This document shows, piece after piece, positions 18,110-27,231 of a stretch of DNA of 64,000 nt (the first letter of the stretch is position 1; each line of letters begins with the position of its first letter). Origin of the DNA: Gallaecimonas pentaromativorans (lineage in GTDB: Bacteria; Pseudomonadota; Gammaproteobacteria; Enterobacterales; Gallaecimonadaceae); contig NZ_RJUL01000001.1 in the NCBI RefSeq assembly GCF_003751625.1, positions 536,244 through 600,243 on the forward strand. Direction: 5' to 3'. Both the position numbers and the translations under genes were made by a program. The notes below the pieces were generated by a model. The model searched no databases, was not told the DNA's origin, and saw nothing but the letters and a program-made list of their open reading frames with translations.

Positions 18110-19339
18110 TTAAGGTTGCCAGTCTTTGGGGTTGTTCATGACGACCTTGTCACCCACTGCAAACCCCTTGCTCACACTCAAAAAATCTCGCGATGCCCGG
18201 TTTACCGGCACTCTCGCCAATACCCACTCTCCCGAGGGCTTTTGTTTGTAGATGGCCAGCTCGTCGCCGTCCCGGTAATAAGGCGGGCGCGGCACCAGCA
18301 ACTGGTCCTGCATCTTGTAAGTGGTAATAGTGCCGCGCACGTCCATATCGGAGCGGGCGCCCCCGGGCAGCGGCTCGTCAAAGCGCACATCCACCTGCAC
18401 CTGGCCATTGCTGGCATTGGGGGCGACCCTAGTGACCAGAGCACTCACCTGGCTGCCATTGATATTGATAAGGGCGCTGTCGCCGGCCTTGACCTTGGCG
18501 GCGTCGCTGGTGCTGACCTGTAACTGGGCGATAAGGCTGTCCGGGTCGGCCACGATGCCAAGGCTGGTGCCCTGCTCTATCCAGGTGCCCAGCTCCACAT
18601 TGGTGGCCAGGCTCTGAATACGGCCGTTAAGGCCAGGGCGAATAGCAAGGTAGGATTCGTTGAGTTTGGCGTTATCCAGCGCCTGCTGGGCCGATTGAGC
18701 CTTGATAGCGGCAGAGGCCAGCTTGGCCTGCTCGGCGGAAGCGGCAGCATCGAGGCGCTTTTTGGCCAGCTTCTCGGCCAGCACGGCTTTGTCGTAGGTG
18801 GCCTGGTATTGCATCAACTCCAGCTTGGAGATGATGTTGAGCTTGGCCAGTTTTTCCCTGGCCGTCAGCTGGGCCAACTGCGCCTTGGCATCGGACTGGT
18901 TAATCACATAGGTGTTTTGCAGCTCGAGGTGATTGTCGGCAATTTCCGCCTTGGTTTGTTGCAAGGCCGCCTCAGCATCTTTGAGGCTCAGTTCGGCTTT
19001 GCGCACTTCTTGATTGAGCTGCGGATTGGTAAGCACGACGATGACATCGTCTTTTTTGACCGGCTCACCGGCCAGCTTGATGATCTGGGTGACGGTGCCG
19101 GACACCTTGCTGACCACACTGCGGCGCACATCGGATTTTAACGTGCCATAAGCCGGGACTTGTTCGACAAAGTCCCCCCGCACCACGGTTTTAAAAACCA
19201 GGGCATTGTTTTTTTCGTGGAAGATGGCTCCGAAAGACGAGCGCAGGGATACAACAACGACAGCCAGCACCAACACGGCACCGATACCGCCAAGCAAAGT
19301 CCATTTTCTAAGAGAGGGGGCATCCTTGGGTATTTCCAT
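18110..19339 (-). CDS. MacA/HlyD-type periplasmic adaptor protein
   Basis: The 409-residue protein has an uncleaved N-terminal membrane helix (about residues 12-32). A lipoyl half-motif (SGTVTQIIKLAGEPVKKDDVI) follows, then a long coiled-coil hairpin of about residues 105-230 rich in Ala/Lys/Gln/Leu, the second lipoyl half (ESYLAIRPGLNGRIQSL), and beta-barrel and membrane-proximal domains. It resembles adaptors that join an ABC exporter to a TolC-like channel. No outer-membrane partner gene is in the operon, so a shared TolC is likely. The 5' region 19340-19440 is AT-rich. Confidence 0.88.
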   Translation of the reverse strand: MEIPKDAPSLRKWTLLGGIGAVLVLAVVVVSLRSSFGAIFHEKNNALVFKTVVRGDFVEQVPAYGTLKSDVRRSVVSKVSGTVTQIIKLAGEPVKKDDVIVVLTNPQLNQEVRKAELSLKDAEAALQQTKAEIADNHLELQNTYVINQSDAKAQLAQLTAREKLAKLNIISKLELMQYQATYDKAVLAEKLAKKRLDAAASAEQAKLASAAIKAQSAQQALDNAKLNESYLAIRPGLNGRIQSLATNVELGTWIEQGTSLGIVADPDSLIAQLQVSTSDAAKVKAGDSALININGSQVSALVTRVAPNASNGQVQVDVRFDEPLPGGARSDMDVRGTITTYKMQDQLLVPRPPYYRDGDELAIYKQKPSGEWVLARVPVNRASRDFLSVSKGFAVGDKVVMNNPKDWQP

Positions 19340-19588
19340 TACACTTCATAACCCACTGTTATTACTAAAATTCACGTTAATACCTATACATTTTCATTAC
19401 AAGGCGCCGTTTTTTGAAACACCTCGCATCCTCTGGATAATGCCTTGCCGCCGGGGCTGATAAATAGCTGTCCCTTTCAACAGCGGTCAATGGATGGGGT
19501 GGTGCACCTGTCAGTGATGGGCGCCATGCAGGCCGCATTCTTCATAGCGGTTCGGTCAGGTCGTTGAACAAGACATCAAAAAGAAAAA
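19340..19588. other. AT-rich 5' region of the ABC exporter operon and linker to tldD terminator
   Basis: About 250 bases without a gene. The 100 bases next to the adaptor gene are AT-rich relative to the rest of the window and probably hold the operon promoter. On the minus strand a TTGTAA with a TAACGT 17 bases later is one weak candidate. The remaining 140 bases have normal GC and no reading frame with a ribosome-binding site. Confidence 0.5.
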
Positions 19589-19611
19589 GCCCGGCATCAG
19601 CCGGGCTTTTT
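19589..19611 (-). terminator. Rho-independent terminator downstream of tldD
   Basis: The stem is GCCCGGC (19589-19595) and GCCGGGC (19600-19606), loop ATCA, with A- and T-tracts of five on each side, so it can work in both directions. It lies 15 bases beyond the tldD stop. It is an exact copy of the terminator at 14979-15007. Confidence 0.9.
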
Positions 19612-19626
19612 CGTTGAGAGGGCCTA

Positions 19627-21075
19627 TTACTCGGTGCCGCCGACGGTGATGCCGTCGATCTTCAGGGTCGGTTGGCCAACCCCTACCGGCACCGACTGGC
19701 CGTCCTTGCCGCAGACGCCGACGCCGGGGTCGAGTTTGGCGTCGTTACCTATCATGGAGATCTTCTGCATCACGTCCGGACCCATGCCAATCAGGGTAGC
19801 GCCGCGGATGGGTCGGGTGACCTTGCCGTTCTCAATCAGATACGCCTCGGAGGCGGAGAACACGAATTTGCCGGAGGTGATATCCACCTGGCCGCCACCG
19901 AAGTTGGGGGCGTAGATGCCCTTCTCTACCGAGGCGATGATCTCCCCCGGCTCATGCTGGCCGCCCAGCATGTAGGTGTTGGTCATGCGCGGCATCGGCA
20001 GGTGGGCAAAGGACTCACGGCGGCCGTTGCCGGTGGGGGCAACCCCCATCAGGCGGGCGTTGTGCTTGTCTTGCATGTAGCCCTTGAGGATGCCGTCCTC
20101 GATAAGGATGTTTTCCTGGGTCGGGGTGCCTTCGTCGTCGATGGTCAAAGAGCCGCGGCGGTCCTTGATGGCGCCGTTGTCCACCACAGTCACGCCCTTG
20201 GCCGCCACCTGCTGGCCGATTCGGCCACTAAAGGCGGAGCTGCCCTTGCGGTTAAAGTCCCCTTCCAGGCCGTGGCCAACCGCTTCGTGCAACAATACGC
20301 CGGGCCAGCCGTTACCCAGCACCACCGTCATTTGGCCGGCTGGCGCCGGGGTAGCGTCGAGGTTGGTGAGCGCCATGCGCACCGCTTCGCGGGCATAACC
20401 CAGGGCGCGTTTTTCGCCGCCGTCGTTTTGCAGGAAGTAGTCGTAACCGAAGCGGCCACCGCCGCCACTGCCGCCCCGTTCGCGGCGGCCGTCTTTTTCC
20501 ACCAGCACCGACACGTTAAAACGCACCAGCGGGCGGATATCGGCGGCCAGGGTGCCGTCAGAACCTGCCACCAGAATTTCTTCATAAACCCCGGCCATGG
20601 ACACGATCACCTGAGTAACATGGCTGTCGAGCTTGCGGGCGAACAGATCCACTTCCCGCAGCAGCGCCAGCTTGTCCAACTGGCTGATGCTGTCCAGCGG
20701 GTTAAAGGCGCCGTACAGGCCCTTGGCCTGCACCGGGGTGGCAATCTTGATTTGCTGGTTGCCGCCACTGGCGGCAATGGAGCGGGCGGCGGTAGCGGCG
20801 TCTTTCAACGAGCCCAGCTCGATATCCTCGGCGTAGGCAAAACCGGTTTTCTCGCCGCTGATGGCCCGCACCCCGACACCGCGCTCGATGTTAAAGCTGC
20901 CGTCTTTGACGATGCCGTCTTCCAGCACCCAGGACTCATGGGCCGAGCCTTGGAAGTACAAGTCGGCATAATCCACCTGATGCTGGTGAATAAGCCCCAG
21001 GGTTTGTTCAAGGCGGGCCTGGTCGAGGCCAGCCGGCTCCAGCAGGCTGCCGGCAACAGTAGAGAAAAGGCTCAT
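19627..21075 (-). CDS. tldD: TldD, zinc metalloprotease
   Basis: The 482-residue catalytic partner of TldE/PmbA carries the HExxxH zinc motif [13 protein letters not shown] with His263, Glu264 and His268, and a distal metal Cys region [17 protein letters not shown]. TldD/TldE degrade unfolded and ribosomally modified peptides. The ATG at 21075 follows AAGGAG with 5-base spacing and overlaps the nitrilase TGA; a GTG one codon upstream is possible. It is the last gene of the mreB-to-tldD run. Confidence 0.95.
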   Translation of the reverse strand: MSLFSTVAGSLLEPAGLDQARLEQTLGLIHQHQVDYADLYFQGSAHESWVLEDGIVKDGSFNIERGVGVRAISGEKTGFAYAEDIELGSLKDAATAARSIAASGGNQQIKIATPVQAKGLYGAFNPLDSISQLDKLALLREVDLFARKLDSHVTQVIVSMAGVYEEILVAGSDGTLAADIRPLVRFNVSVLVEKDGRRERGGSGGGGRFGYDYFLQNDGGEKRALGYAREAVRMALTNLDATPAPAGQMTVVLGNGWPGVLLHEAVGHGLEGDFNRKGSSAFSGRIGQQVAAKGVTVVDNGAIKDRRGSLTIDDEGTPTQENILIEDGILKGYMQDKHNARLMGVAPTGNGRRESFAHLPMPRMTNTYMLGGQHEPGEIIASVEKGIYAPNFGGGQVDITSGKFVFSASEAYLIENGKVTRPIRGATLIGMGPDVMQKISMIGNDAKLDPGVGVCGKDGQSVPVGVGQPTLKIDGITVGGTE

Positions 21076-21905
21076 CACGACTCCTTGGGCGCTACGATGG
21101 CAAAGCGGCGATGCGTATCCAGTGGCATCCGCTCCCGTACCGCCTCGGTTAATTTGTGGTCAAGGCTGGCACTGATGCTGCCTTCCCCGAGTCCCAGCTC
21201 TTCCAATACCTGGCCCCAGGGGTCGACGATCATCGAGTGACCCCAGGTCTCGCGGCCATTGGCATGGACGCCGCCCTGGTTGGCGGCCACCAAGTAGCAC
21301 TGGCCTTCAATGGCGCGGGCCCGACACAGCACTTCCCAGTGGGCTTCGCCGGTGCGGGCGGTAAAGGCGGCCGGCAGCACCAGTACATTCACTTGCTGCT
21401 GGCGATACCAGGCAAAGAGCTCGGCAAAGCGCACATCATAACAGACCGCCACCCCAACCCGGCCAAAGGGGGTGTCGATAACGGCAGGACCGGGGCCGCC
21501 AACAGTGGTGGCTGATTCTAAATAGGTGCCGGTGGCGTCGGCCACCTGCACGTCAAACATGTGCATCTTGTCGTAACGGGCCCGCACCTGGCCTTGGTCG
21601 TCAATCACCAGGCAGGCGGCGCCGAAGCGCTCCGGGTTACCACTGAGGATGGGGAAGGTACCGGTCACCATCCACACCCCGTATTTTTTACACAATGCCT
21701 TGAGGGCATCTTGGATGGGGCCGCTGCCAAAGGTCTCGGCTACTCCCAGTTGCTCCCGGTCCTTGCCGCCGAAATAGGCAAAGCATTCTGGCAACACCAC
21801 CAGCCGGGTGGTGCGGGCCAGGTCGGCCAGCTGGCGCTCAACCATGGCCAGGTTGTCGGCGACATTGGGCACAGACACCATCTGCAGGGCGGTAACAATA
21901 CTCAT
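21075..21905 (-). CDS. Carbon-nitrogen hydrolase (nitrilase superfamily, Nit-like amidase)
   Basis: The 276-residue protein has the full nitrilase catalytic triad: Glu40 ([10 protein letters not shown]), Lys113 (YDKMHMFDV) and Cys155 (AVCYDVRF). The MFDV after the lysine and the ATTVGGP region are typical of Nit1/Nit2-like amidases, which hydrolyse deaminated glutathione or omega-amides. It overlaps yhdP (4 bases) and tldD (TGATG), a neighbourhood known from other gamma-proteobacteria. The exact substrate is an inference. Confidence 0.88.
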   Translation of the reverse strand: MSIVTALQMVSVPNVADNLAMVERQLADLARTTRLVVLPECFAYFGGKDREQLGVAETFGSGPIQDALKALCKKYGVWMVTGTFPILSGNPERFGAACLVIDDQGQVRARYDKMHMFDVQVADATGTYLESATTVGGPGPAVIDTPFGRVGVAVCYDVRFAELFAWYRQQQVNVLVLPAAFTARTGEAHWEVLCRARAIEGQCYLVAANQGGVHANGRETWGHSMIVDPWGQVLEELGLGEGSISASLDHKLTEAVRERMPLDTHRRFAIVAPKES

Positions 21906-24900
21906 GAACGGGGCTCCTGGGGAGGATTGGGATTGCTGTTGACGAGGGTAGCAGGCTTTTCGCCGCTGCCGGCAGCGGCACTGCCTGCCGCCGGCGGCTG
22001 ACCGCCTTCGGGCTCGCCATTGTTGCCATCGTCCGGGGGCTTGGGCAAGGGCACTGAGCCTTTGGAGCGGGACACCTCTTCGAGATGGGGGTTGTCGATA
22101 GTGCCAGTCAGGTTAAAGCGGATTTCGGTGACCACGTCGATCACCGGGCCAAAAATCTTGGTCAGGGCATACACCGCCACCCCGGTTACCGGGGTGACCG
22201 CAAAGGCGGCCAGCACCGGCAGATTGCCGGTGACATTGGGCTTGAAGCTGATGTCGTAGGCAAGATTGCGGTTAACCAGATCGGTCCAGCCGGTGGCGTT
22301 CATGTCCCCTACTACGCCGTCCATCTTGATCTGGTTGGAGCGCAGCACGCCTTTTTTGAGCTCGCCGGAGGCGGTGATGTTGTCAAAATAGAGGCCCTTG
22401 TCAAAAAGGTCCCGAAAATCCAGGGCCAGCTTTCGGCGCAGCGAGTCAAAGCTGAACACGGTGAGCAGCCGGGCGCCTTTGTCAGACACATCGGCCACGT
22501 AGCCCTGGCCCAGCTTGGCACTGACCTTGCCATCGACATTACCCAGCTCAAAATCCTGGGGGCCGCCCGGCCAGCTCATCTGCACCTCGCCTTTGGCCGG
22601 AGCGTCGCGCAGGCTTGATGCCATGCCCATGCTGTCGAGGTACTTGCCGATGTCGTCCACATCCAGTTGCAGATCCAAGTCGGTGTAGTTGCCCTTGGCC
22701 AGCCAAGTGCCGGAGCCGGAAATACTGCCGCCCGCGCTTTGCTGCTTAATCACGGGCAGCAGCAGGTCGTCGCCCTGGCCGCGCCCTTCTGCCGTCAGCT
22801 CGCCCAGTTTCACCCCTTGGATGGTGCAGCTGGTGCAATGGAACTTAAAGGGCGGAATGTCGGCGGGGCTGAGGCTGCTTGGCGCCTTTCGCTCTTGCCC
22901 GGCTTCCGGGGCAAGGGAGGCCAAGTCGACCCGGTCGAGGTTAATCAGCAGCGGGTCTATGCCCCAGCGGCTTGGCAGCCACAACGAGCCGTCCAGTTCC
23001 TTGCTGTTGATGCTGAGCTTCCAGGCATCGGTTTGGCGCTTAGCAAGGGCCGAGACGCTGTTCAGGGTATGGCCAAAACTCAGCACCTTCTGGGCGTTGA
23101 GCTGCACCTGGGTCAGCGGCGGCAGCAGGCCCTCGCCTTCACCGCCTTGGATGCGGGTCAGCACCTTCATCCAATCCTGCTGGTCGATAGCCGAAACCCC
23201 AACCCCAATGCGGCCCTGGCCGGGCGCCGGGTCCGGCAGCGGCGCGTAGCCCACCCCCAGTTCCCAGTTTTGCACCTTGCCGCGGGCAAAGAGGCTGCGG
23301 GCAATGGCCCTTTTACCCAGCGCCAGGTTGATCACCACACCGCTGTCGCCGCCGCTGGCATTGACCGTCAACGGCCAGGCCTCGTCGGCGGCCTTGTTGG
23401 CCGGGAAGGGATAAGGGCTGGCAATGCCTTTAAGATCGCTCTTGGCATTGATTTTCAAGTCAAAATCATTGGCTTTTATCAGCAAGTCCAGGCGCCCGGC
23501 CCAGCTGCTTTGGCCGGTCAGTTGCCACCAGGGTGCGGCAACTTTGGTGGTGTCAAAGCGGCCACCCAGATCCAGCCCCACCTTGTAGCCAAGCTTGTCG
23601 TCGCCCCCCTTGAGGGTGAGGCTCAGCGGCTGCTCATAAAGCTTGGCCTGCAGGCCGGTGGCGGCAATCTTGTCGTTGTCAAAACTGAGCTGGCCCTTGA
23701 CGCCGGTGAGATTGAAGGCGTCCAGCACCCGCACTGTGTTGTCGGCAAAGTTCACCTGGCCCTTGGCTTCTACCTGCTCGGCGTCATCGAGGGGAATGGC
23801 GAGGCTCAGGTTGCCGGCCAGGGCACCACTGACCTCAAGCTTTCCAAGGGCGGCGCCCACCGAGTCGGCCAGCGGCGAGGCGTTCATCAAGGCCGCCACA
23901 TCGGGGCCCTGGGTGTGGGTGTCGGCGTGGATGCCAAGCAGCGGCTGATGGCCGAGGTTGGGGATGTCGGCACTGAGATTGGTTACCGGCACCGCCAACA
24001 GCTGGCCCTTGTCGGCATAGATGTTCATGGCGGCATCGTTAAAACGGGCCGTGATATCGGGGCTATGGAGGGCCGGCCAGTGGCTGTCGAACAGCAAGTC
24101 GAGGTCGTGGATGCGGGCTTCGGCCAGGAAGGTGCCGCTGTTGTCGCCATAGGGGAAGTGGCCAAAGGCACCTTGCCACAGCACCACACCCTGGGCCTTG
24201 CCGCCTTTAAGGGCGCCATTTAAGTAGTCGGCCACCTGATGGGGCATGGCGGTGAGCGGCAGGTAATCCCCCACCTTGGCCACGTTAAGCTTGCTGACCT
24301 CGGCGGCCAGGGCCATGCCGGGCTCGGCCCCCAAATCCACTTTGCCCCGGGCAGTGACCGCCAGGTCTTCGGTGCCCAGCGCCAGGGCGCCGGTGCGAAG
24401 CTGCCAGCCGCCCTCATCTTTAAGGAGCCACAGGTCGCCCTTTAACTCACTCAAGGCAAAGGGCGCACGAAAATGCGGGCCAGGGTCAATCTCGACCTGA
24501 CTGTCGTTAAAACGGGCCAGGCCCTTGTCACCCGCCCAGGACAGCTTGAGTTTGAGGTCTTTCACCCCAGGCAGCTCGTCCTTGGCGTCCCAGTTTAAAT
24601 CGACACTGGCATCGCCGGAGAGCACGTAATCTTGGTTAGCCGCCAGATAGAGGTCACGGATATTGCCATTGGGCCTGGCCACCGCCAGCCAGTGCTTGAG
24701 CGGCGGCGGCAGGCCGCGCCAGAGGTTCAGCAGCGGCGTCAGCGGCGCCAGGTTCAGCTGCCGGGCGTAAAGGAGATGGTCGTGGCCCTGCTGGCGAAAC
24801 TGCATGGGGCCTAAATCCCAGGGTTTGCCGTCGGTGCTGACATCAGCCTGGCGGCTGTCCAGTTGCCAGCCGCCCTGGGTGGCGTTGAAGGTCAGCACCC

Positions 24901-25762
24901 AGCTATCGACTTTGATGTCGTGGCGGTCAAAGCGCAGGCTGCTGTCGCGCAGCAGCATCTGGCCACCCACCACCCGGCCTTTTTCGAAATCCAGCCACAG
25001 CCGGGAGTTGACGGTGCCCCGCTGCACGGTGAGGTAATCGCCAAGGAAGGTGTTGACCCAAGGGTCCAGGTGCAGGTCCTGGGCGTCCACAAAAAGGCGC
25101 GCGTCGAGATCTTCGAGCCGCGACTCAAGGCCGTAAAGGTCGAGGATAAAGCGCACCTGCTGCTCGCCGTATTCGCGGATGCTGGCATAGCCCACCGCCT
25201 GGTGGCGATAACGCCCCCCGAACCACGACACCTTGCTTATCTCGACAGTCCTCGGGCCATAGCGCGACGGCAGTTCCAGTTGCGAGTGGGTGAGGCTGGC
25301 CTGGGTCAGTTGCTTGAGAAACAGCGCTTCAAGCTGGTGGCGGTTGATGGCGCTCTGGCTGGCATCATCATTCTTGGGCCAGCGCTTGAGTTTGAGGTTC
25401 AGGCCGTCGGCGTTCAAAAACGCCAGTTTTGGCTCCATGGTAAAGAGGCTTGCCCAAAAGCGCAGCCCCACCGACAGGGTCTTCACCTTGAGGTCGAGGT
25501 CGCCGCTGTCGTCGGTCAGGGTCAGGTCATTGAAGGTAAAGCTGGGGCCCAGGCCCTGCCAGTCGCCTTTGGCTTCGCCAATGGCCAGATGCAGGCCCAT
25601 GCGGCTGTTGGCTTGTTCCACCAGCCAGGGGCGCACGTCGTCCAGGCGGTGCACCAGCAGCCGGGCGCCGGATACAAGCAGGGCCGCCACCAGCAACAAT
25701 ATTGCCAGCAACAACCACAACTTGCGGGCCAGCCAGCCCAACACCGCCTGCACTGCGGCCAC
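21902..25762 (-). CDS. yhdP: YhdP, giant AsmA-like inner-membrane lipid transport protein
   Basis: The 1286-residue protein has one N-terminal membrane helix (about residues 13-35) and then a very long beta-rich periplasmic region of the DUF3971/AsmA-C type. In E. coli it acts with TamB and YdbH to move phospholipids to the outer membrane. A C-terminal AsmA-like segment near residues 1150-1230 contains FAVTPVTGVAVYALTKIFG. The last 60 residues are a Pro/Gly/Ala/Asn-rich tail. The start is a GTG (25762) sharing a base with the rng stop (TAGTG). Confidence 0.93.
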   Translation of the reverse strand: MAAVQAVLGWLARKLWLLLAILLLVAALLVSGARLLVHRLDDVRPWLVEQANSRMGLHLAIGEAKGDWQGLGPSFTFNDLTLTDDSGDLDLKVKTLSVGLRFWASLFTMEPKLAFLNADGLNLKLKRWPKNDDASQSAINRHQLEALFLKQLTQASLTHSQLELPSRYGPRTVEISKVSWFGGRYRHQAVGYASIREYGEQQVRFILDLYGLESRLEDLDARLFVDAQDLHLDPWVNTFLGDYLTVQRGTVNSRLWLDFEKGRVVGGQMLLRDSSLRFDRHDIKVDSWVLTFNATQGGWQLDSRQADVSTDGKPWDLGPMQFRQQGHDHLLYARQLNLAPLTPLLNLWRGLPPPLKHWLAVARPNGNIRDLYLAANQDYVLSGDASVDLNWDAKDELPGVKDLKLKLSWAGDKGLARFNDSQVEIDPGPHFRAPFALSELKGDLWLLKDEGGWQLRTGALALGTEDLAVTARGKVDLGAEPGMALAAEVSKLNVAKVGDYLPLTAMPHQVADYLNGALKGGKAQGVVLWQGAFGHFPYGDNSGTFLAEARIHDLDLLFDSHWPALHSPDITARFNDAAMNIYADKGQLLAVPVTNLSADIPNLGHQPLLGIHADTHTQGPDVAALMNASPLADSVGAALGKLEVSGALAGNLSLAIPLDDAEQVEAKGQVNFADNTVRVLDAFNLTGVKGQLSFDNDKIAATGLQAKLYEQPLSLTLKGGDDKLGYKVGLDLGGRFDTTKVAAPWWQLTGQSSWAGRLDLLIKANDFDLKINAKSDLKGIASPYPFPANKAADEAWPLTVNASGGDSGVVINLALGKRAIARSLFARGKVQNWELGVGYAPLPDPAPGQGRIGVGVSAIDQQDWMKVLTRIQGGEGEGLLPPLTQVQLNAQKVLSFGHTLNSVSALAKRQTDAWKLSINSKELDGSLWLPSRWGIDPLLINLDRVDLASLAPEAGQERKAPSSLSPADIPPFKFHCTSCTIQGVKLGELTAEGRGQGDDLLLPVIKQQSAGGSISGSGTWLAKGNYTDLDLQLDVDDIGKYLDSMGMASSLRDAPAKGEVQMSWPGGPQDFELGNVDGKVSAKLGQGYVADVSDKGARLLTVFSFDSLRRKLALDFRDLFDKGLYFDNITASGELKKGVLRSNQIKMDGVVGDMNATGWTDLVNRNLAYDISFKPNVTGNLPVLAAFAVTPVTGVAVYALTKIFGPVIDVVTEIRFNLTGTIDNPHLEEVSRSKGSVPLPKPPDDGNNGEPEGGQPPAAGSAAAGSGEKPATLVNSNPNPPQEPRS

Positions 25763-27231
25763 TACATCATCACCACGTCGAACTGATCCTGGTTATACAA
25801 CGGCTCGCCCTGGATTTTCACCTGCTTGCCCATAAAGACTTCCAGCTCGGCCAGGGCGTGGGATTCGTCGTCGGTGAGGGCTTCGGCCACCTGGGGCGAG
25901 GCATAGACCACGAACTTGTCGGCATCATAAGCCCGGTGCACCCGCAGGATCTCCCGAAGGATCTCGAAACAGACCGTCTCCACCGTCTTCACCCGGCCAC
26001 GGCCATGGCAGGCCGGGCACTCGCCGCAGAGGATGTGCTCGAGGCTCTCGCGGGTGCGTTTGCGGGTCATCTCCACCAAGCCCAGGGCCGAAAAACCGTT
26101 GACCGAGGTCTTGGCGCGGTCTTTGAGCAGGGCGTGCTCCAGGCTTTGCAGCACCCGGCGGCGGTGGTCTTCATCGAGCATGTCGATAAAGTCGATGATG
26201 ATGATGCCGCCGAGATTACGCAGCCGCAGCTGGCGGGCGATGGCCTGGGTTGCCTCAACGTTGGTGTTGAAGATGGTCTCTTCCAGGTTGCGCCGGCCCA
26301 CAAAGGCACCGGTGTTGATGTCGATGGTGGTCATGGCCTCGGTCTGGTCGATGATGAGGTAGCCACCGGATTTGAGCTCTACCTTGCGGTCCAGCGCCCG
26401 CTGCACTTCGTTTTCCACATCGAACAAATCGAAGATGGGCCGCTCCCCAGAGTAATACTCCAAAACTTTGCAAAGTTCGGGGACAAATTCCTCGCAGAAG
26501 GTCATCAGGCTCTCGAAGGTGAGCTTGGAGTCGACCCGGATGCGGTCCAAATCGGTACCGACAAAGTCGCGCAAAATGCGGTGGGCCAGGCTCAGCTCTT
26601 CATAGAGCATGCTGCGGGTGGTGTGGCGGGCGCGGCGCTCCTCGATTTTCTTCCAGAGGCGGCGCAAAAAGGCGGCGTCTTCTTTAAATTCCCGCTCCCC
26701 TACCCCTTCGGCGGCGGTGCGGACGATAAAGCCGCCAGCGCCCTCACAAAACGGCTCCACCAGATCTTTAAGGCGGGCCCGCTCTTCTTCGTTCTCGATG
26801 CGCTGGGACACCCCCACATGGGTGGCGCCAGGCATAAACACCAGATAGCGGGACGGCAAGGTGATGTCGGTGGTAAGGCGCGCCCCTTTGGTGCCAAGGG
26901 GGTCTTTGACCACCTGCACCACGATGTCCTGGCCCTCGTGTACCAGCCGGGCGATATCGCCGGTCTGAAAGGGGCGCAGGTCTTCTTCGTCCAGGCCGCT
27001 GCCGGGAGGGATGATGTCGGAGGCGTGCAGGAAGGCGGCTTTATCCAGGCCAATGTCCACAAAGGCGGCCTGCATGCCCGGCAATACCCGGCTAACCCGG
27101 CCCTTGTAGATGTTGCCCACCAGGCCGCGTTTGGCCGCCCGTTCGATATGCAGTTCCTGCAAAATGCCCGTTTCCACCAGGGCCACCCGGGTTTCGGAGG
27201 GCGTAGTGTTGATCAGCAGCTCGGCACTCAT
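25762..27231 (-). CDS. rng: RNase G
   Basis: The 489-residue endoribonuclease of the RNase E/G family processes the 5' end of 16S rRNA and degrades some mRNAs. It begins MSAELLINTTPSETRVALVETG, has an S1 domain (about 35-125, GNIYKGRVSRVLPGMQAAFVDIGL), the catalytic DNase-I-like region with IIIIDFIDMLDEDHRRRVL (Asp residues for Mg) and the Zn-link CPACHGRG. It lacks the long C-terminal scaffold of RNase E. ATGA overlap with maf upstream. Confidence 0.96.
   Translation of the reverse strand: MSAELLINTTPSETRVALVETGILQELHIERAAKRGLVGNIYKGRVSRVLPGMQAAFVDIGLDKAAFLHASDIIPPGSGLDEEDLRPFQTGDIARLVHEGQDIVVQVVKDPLGTKGARLTTDITLPSRYLVFMPGATHVGVSQRIENEEERARLKDLVEPFCEGAGGFIVRTAAEGVGEREFKEDAAFLRRLWKKIEERRARHTTRSMLYEELSLAHRILRDFVGTDLDRIRVDSKLTFESLMTFCEEFVPELCKVLEYYSGERPIFDLFDVENEVQRALDRKVELKSGGYLIIDQTEAMTTIDINTGAFVGRRNLEETIFNTNVEATQAIARQLRLRNLGGIIIIDFIDMLDEDHRRRVLQSLEHALLKDRAKTSVNGFSALGLVEMTRKRTRESLEHILCGECPACHGRGRVKTVETVCFEILREILRVHRAYDADKFVVYASPQVAEALTDDESHALAELEVFMGKQVKIQGEPLYNQDQFDVVMM

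Noticed and set aside
19672..21240. 522-codon open frame antisense to tldD
   Set aside because: High GC makes long antisense frames common; composition is His/Gly/Val/Ala-rich shadow type, and tldD on the other strand is a complete conserved gene.
22667..24223. 518-codon open frame antisense to yhdP
   Set aside because: No recognisable domain, no Shine-Dalgarno, shadow of a well-supported gene.
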